NCBI GenBank assembly: GCA_900556405.1
Contig: USPB01000138.1
Span: 1-5,368 of the forward strand
Source: an uncultured Actinomyces sp.
GTDB taxonomy: Bacteria; Actinomycetota; Actinomycetes; Actinomycetales; Actinomycetaceae
Length of the DNA stretch: 5,368 nucleotides
Reading direction: 5' to 3'
Under the pieces are notes generated by a model. That model saw nothing but the letters and a program-made list of their open reading frames with translations, had not been told where the DNA came from and made no database searches. The translations under genes and the position numbers were made by a program. This document shows, piece by piece, positions 1 through 5,339 of this stretch. Within the stretch, counting starts at the first letter, position 1. The number at the start of each line of letters is the position of its first letter.

Positions 1-1118
1 ACGCCGAGGGCTACCCGGGCCGCCGCTACTACGGTGGCTGCGAGTTCGTGGATGTTGCCGAATCGCTGGCCATCGAGCGTGCGAAGCAGGTCTTCGGCGG
101 CGACTACGTCAACGTTCAGCCCCACGCGGGCGCGCAGGCCAACGCCGCTGCCCTCATGGCGATGGCGAACGTCGGTGACCCGATCCTGGGCCTGTCCCTG
201 GCCCACGGCGGCCACCTGACCCACGGCATGCGCCTGAACTTCTCGGGCAAGCACTACAAGGCTGTTGCCTACGAGGTCGACCGTGAGACCATGCGCATCG
301 AGCCCGAGAAGGTCCGCGAGGCGGCCCTCGCCGAGCGCCCGCGCGTGATCATCGCCGGCTGGTCCGCCTACCCGCGTCACCTCGATTTCCAGGCTTTCCG
401 CGACATTGCGGACGAGGTCGGCGCCGCCCTGTGGGTGGATATGGCTCACTTCGCCGGCCTCGTCGCCGCGGGCCTGCATCCGAACCCCGTCCCCTTCGCC
501 GACGTCGTGACGACGACGGTCCACAAGACCCTGGGCGGGCCTCGTTCCGGCATGATCCTGTCCTCGCGCGGTGAGCAGTGGGGCAAGAAGCTCAACACTG
601 CCGTGTTCCCCGGCCAGCAGGGTGGCCCCCTCATGCACGTGATCGCCGCGAAGGCTATCGCCATGAAGGTCGCGCAGACCGAGGAGTTCAAGGATCGCCA
701 GCGCCGTACTCTTGAGGGTGCGCAGATTCTTGCAGAGCGTTTGGGTGCGGACGATGCGAAGAAGGCTGGCATCAAGCTCGTCACCGGCGGCACCGACGTC
801 CACCTGGTCCTCGTTGACCTCGTCGAGTCGGAGCTCAACGGCCAGCAGGCCGAGGATCTCCTGCACGAGGTCGGCATCACCGTCAATCGCAATGCCGTCC
901 CCTTCGACCCGCGTCCGCCGGCCGTCACCTCGGGCCTGCGCATCGGCACCCCGGCCCTCGCGACGCGCGGCTTCGACGCCGAGGACTTCACCGAGGTTGC
1001 GGACATCATCGGCACGACCATGGCTCAGGGCGCGTCCGGCGGCAACGTTGAGGTGGACGCCCTGCGCGCTCGCGTCAAGAAGCTGACGGACAAGCACCCG
1101 CTCTACGCCGGGCTCTGA
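1..1118 (+). CDS. glyA: Serine hydroxymethyltransferase, 5'-truncated by window edge
   Basis: PLP enzyme that converts serine and tetrahydrofolate to glycine and 5,10-methylene-THF in the cytoplasm. The reading frame is already open at base 3 (AEGYPGRRYYGGCEFVD), with bases 1-2 completing a preceding codon, so the GTG at 48 is an internal valine and not the start. The 371 visible residues match the family from about residue 56 of the E. coli enzyme, so about 55 N-terminal residues are missing. Visible landmarks in fragment numbering are the AHGGHLTHG loop, VDMAHFAGL with the PLP-N1 aspartate near residue 146, TTVHKTLGGPR with the PLP Schiff-base lysine at residue 175 (codon 525-527), the VFPGQQGGPLMH segment, and SGLRIGTPA with the substrate-carboxylate arginine near residue 313. 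The C-terminus is complete. folD follows after 2 bp, so the two form an operon in one-carbon metabolism. No damage is seen in the visible part. Confidence 0.97.
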   Translation, partial: AEGYPGRRYYGGCEFVDVAESLAIERAKQVFGGDYVNVQPHAGAQANAAALMAMANVGDPILGLSLAHGGHLTHGMRLNFSGKHYKAVAYEVDRETMRIEPEKVREAALAERPRVIIAGWSAYPRHLDFQAFRDIADEVGAALWVDMAHFAGLVAAGLHPNPVPFADVVTTTVHKTLGGPRSGMILSSRGEQWGKKLNTAVFPGQQGGPLMHVIAAKAIAMKVAQTEEFKDRQRRTLEGAQILAERLGADDAKKAGIKLVTGGTDVHLVLVDLVESELNGQQAEDLLHEVGITVNRNAVPFDPRPPAVTSGLRIGTPALATRGFDAEDFTEVADIIGTTMAQGASGGNVEVDALRARVKKLTDKHPLYAGL

Positions 1119-1120
1119 TC

Positions 1121-2029
1121 GTGAGGGCTCCCTGGGAAGGCCCCGCAGGGGTCCTGGATGGAAAGGCGACAGCTGCCGCGATCAAGGCGGAGCTGAAGGA
1201 ACGCGTTGATCGTCTGCGCGAGGCCGGGGTCGTCCCGGGTCTCGGCACGATCCTCGTGGGCGAGGACCCCGGGTCAGTCGCCTACGTCGCTGGAAAGCAC
1301 CGTGACTGTGCGGAAATCGGCGCTGGGTCGATTCGCGTGGACCTGCCTGCCGACGCCACGCAGGAGCAGGTGGAAGCCGCGATTGATCAGCTCAACGCGG
1401 ACCCTGCCTGCACGGGCTACATCGTGCAGCTGCCACTGCCTCGCGGGATCGACACGAACGCCGTTCTGGAGCGTATCGACCCCGCGAAGGATGCGGACGG
1501 TCTGCACCCGATGAACCTCGGGCGCCTCGTGCTGCGGGGCTCGGGTCCCATTGACTCGCCCCTGCCGTGCACGCCGCGCGCGGTCATTGAACTCATGGAA
1601 CGCCATGGGATCGATCTGGCCGGCAAGAACGTGTGCGTCGTCGGCCGCGGCGTGACCGTGGGTCGTTCGATCGGCCTGCTGCTTATGCGCAAGGAAGTGA
1701 ACGCGACGGTCGACGTCTGCCACACGGGCACGACCGATCTGGCTGATCACGTGCGTCGAGCGGACGTCATCGTGGCCGCGGCGGGATCCGCTGGGATCAT
1801 CACGCGCGACATGGTGGCTCCTGGCGCGGTCGTCCTTGACGTCGGCGTGAGCCGCGTGCAGGGCGAGGACGGCAAGGCCCGCCTGATGGGCGACGTCGCG
1901 GACGGCGTGGACGAGGTCGCCAGCTGGCTGAGCCCCAATCCCGGCGGCGTCGGTCCGATGACGCGGGCTCTCCTCGTGACGAACGTCGTCGAGGCGGCTG
2001 AACGCCAGGCGGGGGTCGGCGCGAACTGA
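1121..2029 (+). CDS. folD: Bifunctional methylenetetrahydrofolate dehydrogenase / methenyltetrahydrofolate cyclohydrolase
   Basis: Cytoplasmic enzyme that oxidises 5,10-methylene-THF with NAD(P)+ and hydrolyses 5,10-methenyl-THF to 10-formyl-THF for purine and formyl-Met synthesis. The 302 residues compare with 288 in E. coli. Visible motifs are LDGKA near the N-terminus (12-16), YVAGK with the catalytic Tyr55 and Lys59, VQLPLP (102-107), KDADGLHP with Asp126, PCTP (149-152), the Rossmann segment VVGRGVTVGRSIG (173-185), and the C-terminal signature NPGGVGPMTRALL. The start is GTG 1121. No ATG, GTG or TTG lies in frame closer to LDGKA, which leaves an 11-residue leader. No good Shine-Dalgarno precedes this GTG and the glyA stop is 2 bp upstream, so translation is probably coupled to glyA. 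Serine 183 stands where many FolD proteins have proline after the GR pair. Two hairpins follow the stop. Confidence 0.96.
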   Translation: MRAPWEGPAGVLDGKATAAAIKAELKERVDRLREAGVVPGLGTILVGEDPGSVAYVAGKHRDCAEIGAGSIRVDLPADATQEQVEAAIDQLNADPACTGYIVQLPLPRGIDTNAVLERIDPAKDADGLHPMNLGRLVLRGSGPIDSPLPCTPRAVIELMERHGIDLAGKNVCVVGRGVTVGRSIGLLLMRKEVNATVDVCHTGTTDLADHVRRADVIVAAAGSAGIITRDMVAPGAVVLDVGVSRVQGEDGKARLMGDVADGVDEVASWLSPNPGGVGPMTRALLVTNVVEAAERQAGVGAN

Positions 2030-2032
2030 CAG

Positions 2033-2068
2033 ACGCGCGTGGCCTCGGCGAACGAGGCGGGCGCGCGT
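2033..2068 (+). terminator. First GC-rich hairpin after folD
   Basis: The outer stem ACGCGCG (2033-2039) pairs with CGCGCGT (2062-2068). After a small asymmetric internal loop, an inner stem GCCTCG (2042-2047) pairs with CGAGGC (2053-2058) across a GCGAA loop. It begins 3 bp after the folD stop. No U-tract follows, which is common for actinobacterial terminators, but the GC content also makes chance stems easier. It probably acts with the next hairpin. Confidence 0.45.
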
Positions 2069-2069
2069 G

Positions 2070-2121
2070 AACGACGTGGAGGCGCGGTGAGGATATCCAT
2101 TCCTCGCCGCGCCTCCTCGTT
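2070..2121 (+). terminator. Strong hairpin between folD and xth (likely operon terminator)
   Basis: A 16-bp stem pairs 2078-2093 (GGAGGCGCGGTGAGGA) with 2101-2116 (TCCTCGCCGCGCCTCC), with one G-U wobble and a 7-base loop TATCCAT. The stem extends by five more pairs (2070-2074 with 2117-2121) past a 3-base bulge. The trailing bases TCGTTCCTCT are only mildly T-rich. Position and strength suit transcription termination of glyA-folD. The stem ends 5 bp before the putative xth -10 box, so it would also overlap the -35 region of that promoter. Confidence 0.65.
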
Positions 2122-2124
2122 CCT

Positions 2125-2142
2125 CTAGACTGGAGAAAATAC
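2125..2142 (+). promoter_or_regulatory. Putative xth promoter -10 region
   Basis: TAGACT at 2126-2131 fits the actinobacterial TAnnnT -10 pattern and lies 29 bp before the xth ATG, which leaves room for a short leader with the ribosome binding site. No clear -35 box is visible, since the expected place lies in the preceding hairpin. The 18 bases from 2125 match the region upstream of the minus-strand gene at 3396-3944 at 13 positions (pattern CTAnAnTGGAGAnA), which supports a shared promoter class. Confidence 0.45.
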
Positions 2143-2148
2143 TCGCGT

Positions 2149-2154
2149 AAGGAG
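2149..2154 (+). promoter_or_regulatory. Ribosome binding site of xth
   Basis: AAGGAG lies 6 bases before ATG 2161. This is a near-perfect Shine-Dalgarno at good spacing and it fixes the xth start. Confidence 0.85.
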
Positions 2155-2160
2155 AAAACG

Positions 2161-2988
2161 ATGACCCTGACGGTGACGACCGTGAACCTCAACGGCATCC
2201 GCGCCGCCCATAAGCGCGGCTTCCTCGACTGGCTCGAGGGGAGCGACACGGATGTGCTGCTCATGCAGGAGGTGCGCGCACCGGAGGAGATCTCCCGCGA
2301 GATCATGGGCGATGCCTGGGACAGCGTGTGGGTTCCCTGCCGCATCAAGGGGCGCGCGGGCGTCGGCGTGGCCGTGCGACGCGGGCGCGCGAGCCTGGAG
2401 GGTGAGCCTCGCATGATCCTCGACGACGTGGAGACGGACGTGGATTCGGGCCGGTGGCTCGAGGCCGTCGTGCGCCCCGAGGGCGGGGACACCCCCGTGC
2501 GAGTCGTCTCGGCGTACTTCCATTCGGGCGAGAAGGACACCCCCAAGCAGGAGGCGAAGATGGCGCACTTGCCGCGCATCGGCGCCCGCATGGCCGAGCT
2601 GCTCGCCGAGGAGACTGCTGGGGGAATCTCCTCGCTCGTGTGCGGTGACTTTAACGTCGTGCGCTGCGAGGCGGACATCAAGAACTGGAAGCCGAACCAC
2701 AACAAGCGAGCTGGCGTCCTCGATGAGGAGATTGCCTTCCTGAACCAGTGGGTGGAAGACGGCTGGCGCGACACCGTGCGCGACCTGGCAGGCGACGTGC
2801 AGGGGCCGTACTCGTGGTGGTCGTGGCGCGGTCAGGCCTTCGTCAACAACGCGGGCTGGCGCATCGACTATCAGTACGCGACGCCGGCCCTGGGGGAGCG
2901 TGCGCGCTCCTTCGAGATCGGCCGCGCCGACGAGTACGCGGAGCGCTTCTCGGATCACGCGCCCGTCTCGGTGACCTACGAGATCTGA
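2161..2988 (+). CDS. xth: Exodeoxyribonuclease III / AP endonuclease (ExoIII family)
   Basis: Mg2+-dependent nuclease of the exonuclease-endonuclease-phosphatase fold. The family cleaves DNA 5' of abasic sites and trims 3'-blocked ends in base-excision repair. The 275 residues are a usual family length (E. coli 268). Motifs in order: VNLNGIR with Asn9, LLMQE with the metal ligand Glu37, SAYFHSG (117-123), CGDFNVV with Asp163 and Asn165, the DNA-contacting SWWSWRGQAF segment, GWRIDYQ with Asp236, and the terminal FSDHAPV with the Asp265-His266 pair. All catalytic positions are present. ATG 2161 is set by a strong ribosome binding site. The gene appears monocistronic, with hairpins before and after it. 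ExoIII is favoured over other EEP-fold nucleases because of the SWW...RIDY arrangement. The exact substrate preference cannot be read from sequence. Confidence 0.94.
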   Translation: MTLTVTTVNLNGIRAAHKRGFLDWLEGSDTDVLLMQEVRAPEEISREIMGDAWDSVWVPCRIKGRAGVGVAVRRGRASLEGEPRMILDDVETDVDSGRWLEAVVRPEGGDTPVRVVSAYFHSGEKDTPKQEAKMAHLPRIGARMAELLAEETAGGISSLVCGDFNVVRCEADIKNWKPNHNKRAGVLDEEIAFLNQWVEDGWRDTVRDLAGDVQGPYSWWSWRGQAFVNNAGWRIDYQYATPALGERARSFEIGRADEYAERFSDHAPVSVTYEI

Positions 2989-3001
2989 CGTTGTAACGAC
3001 G

Positions 3002-3048
3002 AGGCCGTGGCTGGCCGGGGACTATTGGGTTCTGGGGCCGCGGCTTTT
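3002..3048 (+). terminator. Putative terminator of xth
   Basis: GCCGTGGC (3004-3011) pairs with GCCGCGGC (3037-3044) with one G-U wobble, extended outward by 3002-3003 with 3045-3046. TTTT (3045-3048) follows the stem. It lies 13 bp after the xth stop. The 25-base loop is long for an intrinsic terminator, and alternative GGCC pairings exist inside it. Confidence 0.45.
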
Positions 3049-3101
3049 CGTGTCTGTGGGCGGCCTGGTCTGTGGCCTGTGGCACCGTTTCCCAAAATTT
3101 C

Positions 3102-3202
3102 GCACGTAATTCGATTGGGTGAAGTTTCAATATTCGCTGGAAACGTTGCAATTCCAACAATCTGAATTCAATCTTTGAATAAGGTGCGTGGGAATTACGT
3201 GC
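3102..3202. repeat. AT-rich island bounded by perfect 11-bp inverted repeat
   Basis: GCACGTAATTC (3102-3112) and GAATTACGTGC (3192-3202) are exact reverse complements enclosing 79 bp. The stretch 3101-3210 is about 39% GC, and 3121-3180 only about 33%, against clearly GC-rich genes on both sides. The centre of the repeat pair (3152) nearly coincides with an imperfect palindrome GTTGCAATTCCAAC (3145-3158). A small hairpin ATTCAA-tct-TTGAAT lies at 3166-3180. CAATATT occurs at 3128-3134 and again at 3202-3208. I see no exact target-site duplication and no open reading frame. It could be a degenerate MITE-like element, a structured RNA, a protein-binding region or a remnant of transferred DNA. 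The sequence does not decide between them. Confidence 0.6.
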
Positions 3203-3280
3203 AATATTGATGGGGCTCGGTGCTCGCAGCGCTGAGATGGTGTCGGCGTGGAGGGCGCCGGCGGGGCTGCAGGGCCTGGC

Positions 3281-3320
3281 CGGGCTTCGAGCCGACGCGC
3301 CGAGCGAAGCTCGCGGCGCG
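3281..3320. repeat. Overlapping, mutually exclusive GC-rich hairpins
   Basis: One stem pairs 3281-3289 with 3305-3313 (nine pairs, one G-U, 15-base loop). A second pairs CGCGCC plus GAGC (3296-3305) with GCTC plus GGCGCG (3309-3320), around a GAA triloop with a 2-base bulge. They share bases, so only one can form at a time. They may contribute to termination of transcripts from either side, but chance pairing in very GC-rich DNA is possible. Confidence 0.3.
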
Positions 3321-3341
3321 GACGGTGAGCGGGCGGGCGGG

Positions 3342-3366
3342 CCCGACGGCGCCCGGAACGTCGGTG
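3342..3366 (-). terminator. Possible terminator of the minus-strand 2H-phosphoesterase gene
   Basis: CCGACG (3343-3348) pairs with CGTCGG (3359-3364), with one more pair past a single-base bulge and a 10-base loop. It starts about 30 bp beyond the minus-strand stop codon, which suits a terminator. No T-tract follows on the minus strand and the stem is short. Confidence 0.35.
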
Positions 3367-3395
3367 GGTGAGACACGGGTTGGGCGGGCAGGGAA

Positions 3396-3944
3396 TCAGT
3401 GGCCGGAGGCGTCGAAGTCGAAGAGTGCCATCGAGGAGTAGATTCCCGACGGGTCGATGCGGTCCAGGCGGAAGCCGGGGACGATCCAGGAGGCTTCGAC
3501 GGTCGCGCCGATATCGAGGGCAAGATCCAAGGCGATGTCGTCGACGTCTTGCGCCAGTGTGACGTGCGGGTGATAGGGGAAGCGCGTCTCGTGGTCGAGG
3601 GGACCTGAGCGGATCTCTTCGGCGAGGTCGGTGCAGTCGGGTGCGCCTTCGGCCAGTGTCATGAATGCGACGTTGGAGACGGGGCGGAAGGAGTCTGTGC
3701 CGGACAAGGTGACGCGGAAGGGGGAATGCCTCGAGGCGATGGAGCGCAAGTGGTCGATGACCTCAGCTCGCGCGTCGCGGGCGACGGGCGTGGGGGGCAT
3801 CAGCGTAATGTGCGCGGGGATGCGGGAGCCTGCGAGGTCGCCGAGGCGTAGTCGCAGGTCAGTGAGCTGGGTGACCCAGGGTTCGGGGATCGCGACGACG
3901 ACGCCGAGCCAGTCCTGGCCGGGGAGTCGTTGGGGGAGGAACAT
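3396..3944 (-). CDS. 2H-phosphoesterase superfamily protein ('2'-5' RNA ligase family')
   Basis: The 182-residue soluble protein carries the two HxT motifs that define the 2H superfamily: AHITL with His45 and Thr47, and HPHVTL with His127 and Thr129, about 82 residues apart. In this superfamily the two histidines catalyse cyclic phosphodiester hydrolysis or reversible 2'-5' RNA ligation. Each motif follows a hydrophobic strand (LGVVVAI at 13-19; RFPYHPHV at 121-128), as in the duplicated fold. No signal peptide or membrane segment is seen. The ATG start at 3942-3944 has a modest AGGCAGG ribosome binding site (3949-3955) only 4 bases upstream, and no better in-frame start is evident. The true substrate (tRNA halves, cyclic nucleotides, ADP-ribose cyclic phosphates) cannot be told from sequence, so I give no symbol. 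It converges on xth and diverges from galK, so it is probably transcribed alone. Confidence 0.88.
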   Translation of the reverse strand: MFLPQRLPGQDWLGVVVAIPEPWVTQLTDLRLRLGDLAGSRIPAHITLMPPTPVARDARAEVIDHLRSIASRHSPFRVTLSGTDSFRPVSNVAFMTLAEGAPDCTDLAEEIRSGPLDHETRFPYHPHVTLAQDVDDIALDLALDIGATVEASWIVPGFRLDRIDPSGIYSSMALFDFDASGH

Positions 3945-3966
3945 GGGGCCTGCCTGTGTCGCGGTT

Positions 3967-3984
3967 GTTATGTCTCCACTGTAG
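3967..3984 (-). promoter_or_regulatory. Putative -10 region of the minus-strand 2H-phosphoesterase gene
   Basis: On the minus strand TACAGT (3978-3983) fits TAnnnT and lies 33 bp before the ATG. The block reads CTACAGTGGAGACATAAC and matches the block upstream of xth (2125-2142) at 13 of 18 positions, including GGAGA directly after the -10. No recognisable -35 is seen. Confidence 0.4.
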
Positions 3985-4012
3985 CGGGGTGTGCACGATG
4001 AGGCCGCAGCGC

Positions 4013-4042
4013 TTGAATGGTGTGAGGGCGTTCACGTAGCCT
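4013..4042 (+). promoter_or_regulatory. Putative sigma70-type promoter of galK
   Basis: TTGAAT (4013-4018) as -35 and TAGCCT (4037-4042) as -10 are separated by 18 bp. A start near 4049 would give a leader of about 20 bases containing the ribosome binding site. The -35 keeps the TTGA core and the -10 fits TAnnnT. The spacer contains a Crp-like palindrome. Confidence 0.5.
4021..4036. promoter_or_regulatory. Crp/GlxR-like operator in the galK promoter
   Basis: TGTGA-gggcgt-TCACG matches the Crp-family consensus TGTGA-N6-TCACA at nine of ten conserved positions, missing only the last A. It lies entirely between the putative -35 and -10 boxes, centred about 20 bp before the likely transcription start. 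Binding there would be expected to repress. Crp-type GlxR regulators of actinobacteria use this same consensus. Which regulator acts here is inference. Confidence 0.5.
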
Positions 4043-4057
4043 TGGGGTAGTGAGACC

Positions 4058-4064
4058 AAGGAGG
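4058..4064 (+). promoter_or_regulatory. Ribosome binding site of galK
   Basis: AAGGAGG lies 5 bases before GTG 4070. This perfect Shine-Dalgarno decides in favour of the GTG start. Confidence 0.85.
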
Positions 4065-4069
4065 ATCTT

Positions 4070-5317
4070 GTGACTGATCTCGTGTGGGCCGACGCCGCTA
4101 CTCCCGATGAAGGGGCAGCGCAGGCCGCCAATCTGTTTCGTGACGCGTTTGGCTATGAGCCTCGGGGCGTGTGGAGCGCGCCTGGGCGCGTCAATATCAT
4201 CGGTGAACATGTGGATTACAACGGCGGTCCGTGCTTGCCGATTGCGCTCCCGCACCGCGCCTACGTCGCCCTGTCACCGCGCCAGGATCGGACGATTCGC
4301 CTCATTTCGCCGCAGACGCGCGAGGCGATTGACGTTCTCGACCTTGACGTGATCGGCCCGAAGGGGACCCCTGGCGAGGTGACGAATCACTGGACCGCGT
4401 ACCTTGCGGGTGTCGCGTGGGCACTCGAGCAAGCCGGGTACGGGCCCCTGCCCGGTTTTGATGCGGCCCTGTGGTCGTGTGTGCCCCTGGGTGGTGGCCT
4501 CTCGTCGAGCGCCGCGCTTGAGTGTGCGACTGCGGTTGCCCTCGATGAGGTGTGCTCGCTGGGCCTGGCGGGCACGGTCGAGGTCCCCAACGACGAGGGG
4601 CGCAAGGTCCTTGTGGACGCCGCGCGCGCTGCGGAAAACCAGGTGGCGGGCGCGAATACCGGTGGCCTGGATCAGGCGGCCTCTCTGCGCTGTAGCGCGG
4701 GCCATGCGCTGGCCCTCGATTGTCGTGACATGTCGACGCGCCAGGTTCCCTTTGATCTGGGTGCGGTCGGCCTCGAGCTCCTCGTCATCGACACGCGGGC
4801 CAAGCATTCGCTGGCGGACGGCCAGTACGGCTCGCGCCGCGCGGACTGTGAGGAGTCTGCGCGCATCCTGGGGGTGGACCAGCTCGTGGACGTGACCGAC
4901 CTGGACGAGGCCACGGCTGTCCTCGGTGATGAGCGCTTGGCTGCGCGTACGCGCCACGTTGTCTCGGAAATCGCGCGTACGCGCGCGTTCATCGAGCTTC
5001 TCGACGAGGGGCCGCTGGAGGGGACGCGCCTGGCGGTTGCGGGCGCGCTCCTCAACGATTCGCATGACTCGCTGCGTGACGACTACGAGGTGTCCTGTGA
5101 GGAGCTGGATGTGGCCGTGGAGGCCGCTCGCGCCGCGGGCGCTCACGGCGCGCGTATGACGGGTGGCGGCTTCGGCGGCAGCGCAATCGCGCTCGTCGAC
5201 GGCAGCGCTGTGGAGGCAGTGGCGCGAGCCGTCGCTGCCGCCTACGCCCAGCGGGGATGGGAGCCTCCGCACTTCATCCGATCCCTCCCGGGAGCGCCCG
5301 CCGGACGCCTGGGCTGA
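4070..5317 (+). CDS. galK: Galactokinase (GHMP kinase family)
   Basis: Phosphorylates alpha-D-galactose with ATP to galactose 1-phosphate, the first committed step of the Leloir pathway in the cytoplasm. The 415 residues are slightly longer than the E. coli enzyme (about 380). The galactokinase signature APGRVNIIGEHVDYNGG spans 37-53, with sugar-contacting Glu46, His47 and Asp49. GHMP motif 2, the phosphate loop PLGGGLSSSAALE, spans 139-151. The catalytic aspartate is Asp201 in GANTGGLDQAASL. Motif 3, TGGGFGGSAIAL, lies near 364-375. All key residues are intact. The GTG start has a perfect ribosome binding site. No galT, galE or sugar transporter is adjacent in the window. The gene has its own promoter-like region with a Crp-like site and a strong terminator-like hairpin, so it looks monocistronic. 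The N-terminal galactokinase signature makes galactokinase much likelier than other GHMP kinases. Confidence 0.95.
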   Translation: MTDLVWADAATPDEGAAQAANLFRDAFGYEPRGVWSAPGRVNIIGEHVDYNGGPCLPIALPHRAYVALSPRQDRTIRLISPQTREAIDVLDLDVIGPKGTPGEVTNHWTAYLAGVAWALEQAGYGPLPGFDAALWSCVPLGGGLSSSAALECATAVALDEVCSLGLAGTVEVPNDEGRKVLVDAARAAENQVAGANTGGLDQAASLRCSAGHALALDCRDMSTRQVPFDLGAVGLELLVIDTRAKHSLADGQYGSRRADCEESARILGVDQLVDVTDLDEATAVLGDERLAARTRHVVSEIARTRAFIELLDEGPLEGTRLAVAGALLNDSHDSLRDDYEVSCEELDVAVEAARAAGAHGARMTGGGFGGSAIALVDGSAVEAVARAVAAAYAQRGWEPPHFIRSLPGAPAGRLG

Positions 5318-5339
5318 GCGATCTGTGACAAACCGAGGG

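Larger units (their letters stand above)
2989..3395. other. Non-coding gap between convergent genes
   Basis: This 407-bp stretch separates the 3' ends of xth (plus) and the 2H-phosphoesterase gene (minus). I find no convincing gene. The short open frames here are arginine-rich products of GC bias and lack ribosome binding sites. From left to right it holds a terminator-like hairpin (3002-3048), an AT-rich island with an 11-bp inverted repeat (3102-3202), and a GC-rich section (about 3210-3395) with several competing hairpins. Its length is more than two converging terminators need. Confidence 0.7.

Noticed and set aside
48..50. GTG as the start of glyA
   Set aside because: The frame is open upstream with the conserved YPGRRYYGGCEF segment, so this GTG is an internal valine. 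The true start lies before the window.
34..219. Alternative-frame open frame at the start of the window
   Set aside because: It lies wholly inside glyA in another frame, and the glyA frame carries unmistakable conserved motifs.
1800..2774. 324-codon antisense open frame across the folD end and xth
   Set aside because: The product is rich in Arg, Pro and Ser with no recognisable motif. It runs through a terminator-like region and is explained by third-position GC bias of the genes on the other strand.
3102..3202. Confident call of an insertion sequence or MITE
   Set aside because: There are good inverted ends, but no exact target-site duplication was found and copies elsewhere cannot be checked, so it is reported only as an inverted-repeat island.
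3220..3441. Small arginine-rich open frame in the convergent gap
   Set aside because: It has no Shine-Dalgarno and a composition typical of chance frames in GC-rich DNA. It runs into the end of the minus-strand gene.
2843..3523. 226-codon minus-strand open frame spanning the convergent gap
   Set aside because: It overlaps the ends of both well-supported genes, crosses the AT-rich island without any motif, and its composition is Arg/Ser/Pro-rich.
4274..5272. 332-codon antisense open frame within galK
   Set aside because: It lies entirely opposite a complete galactokinase, has Arg-rich low-complexity composition and no ribosome binding site or family motif.
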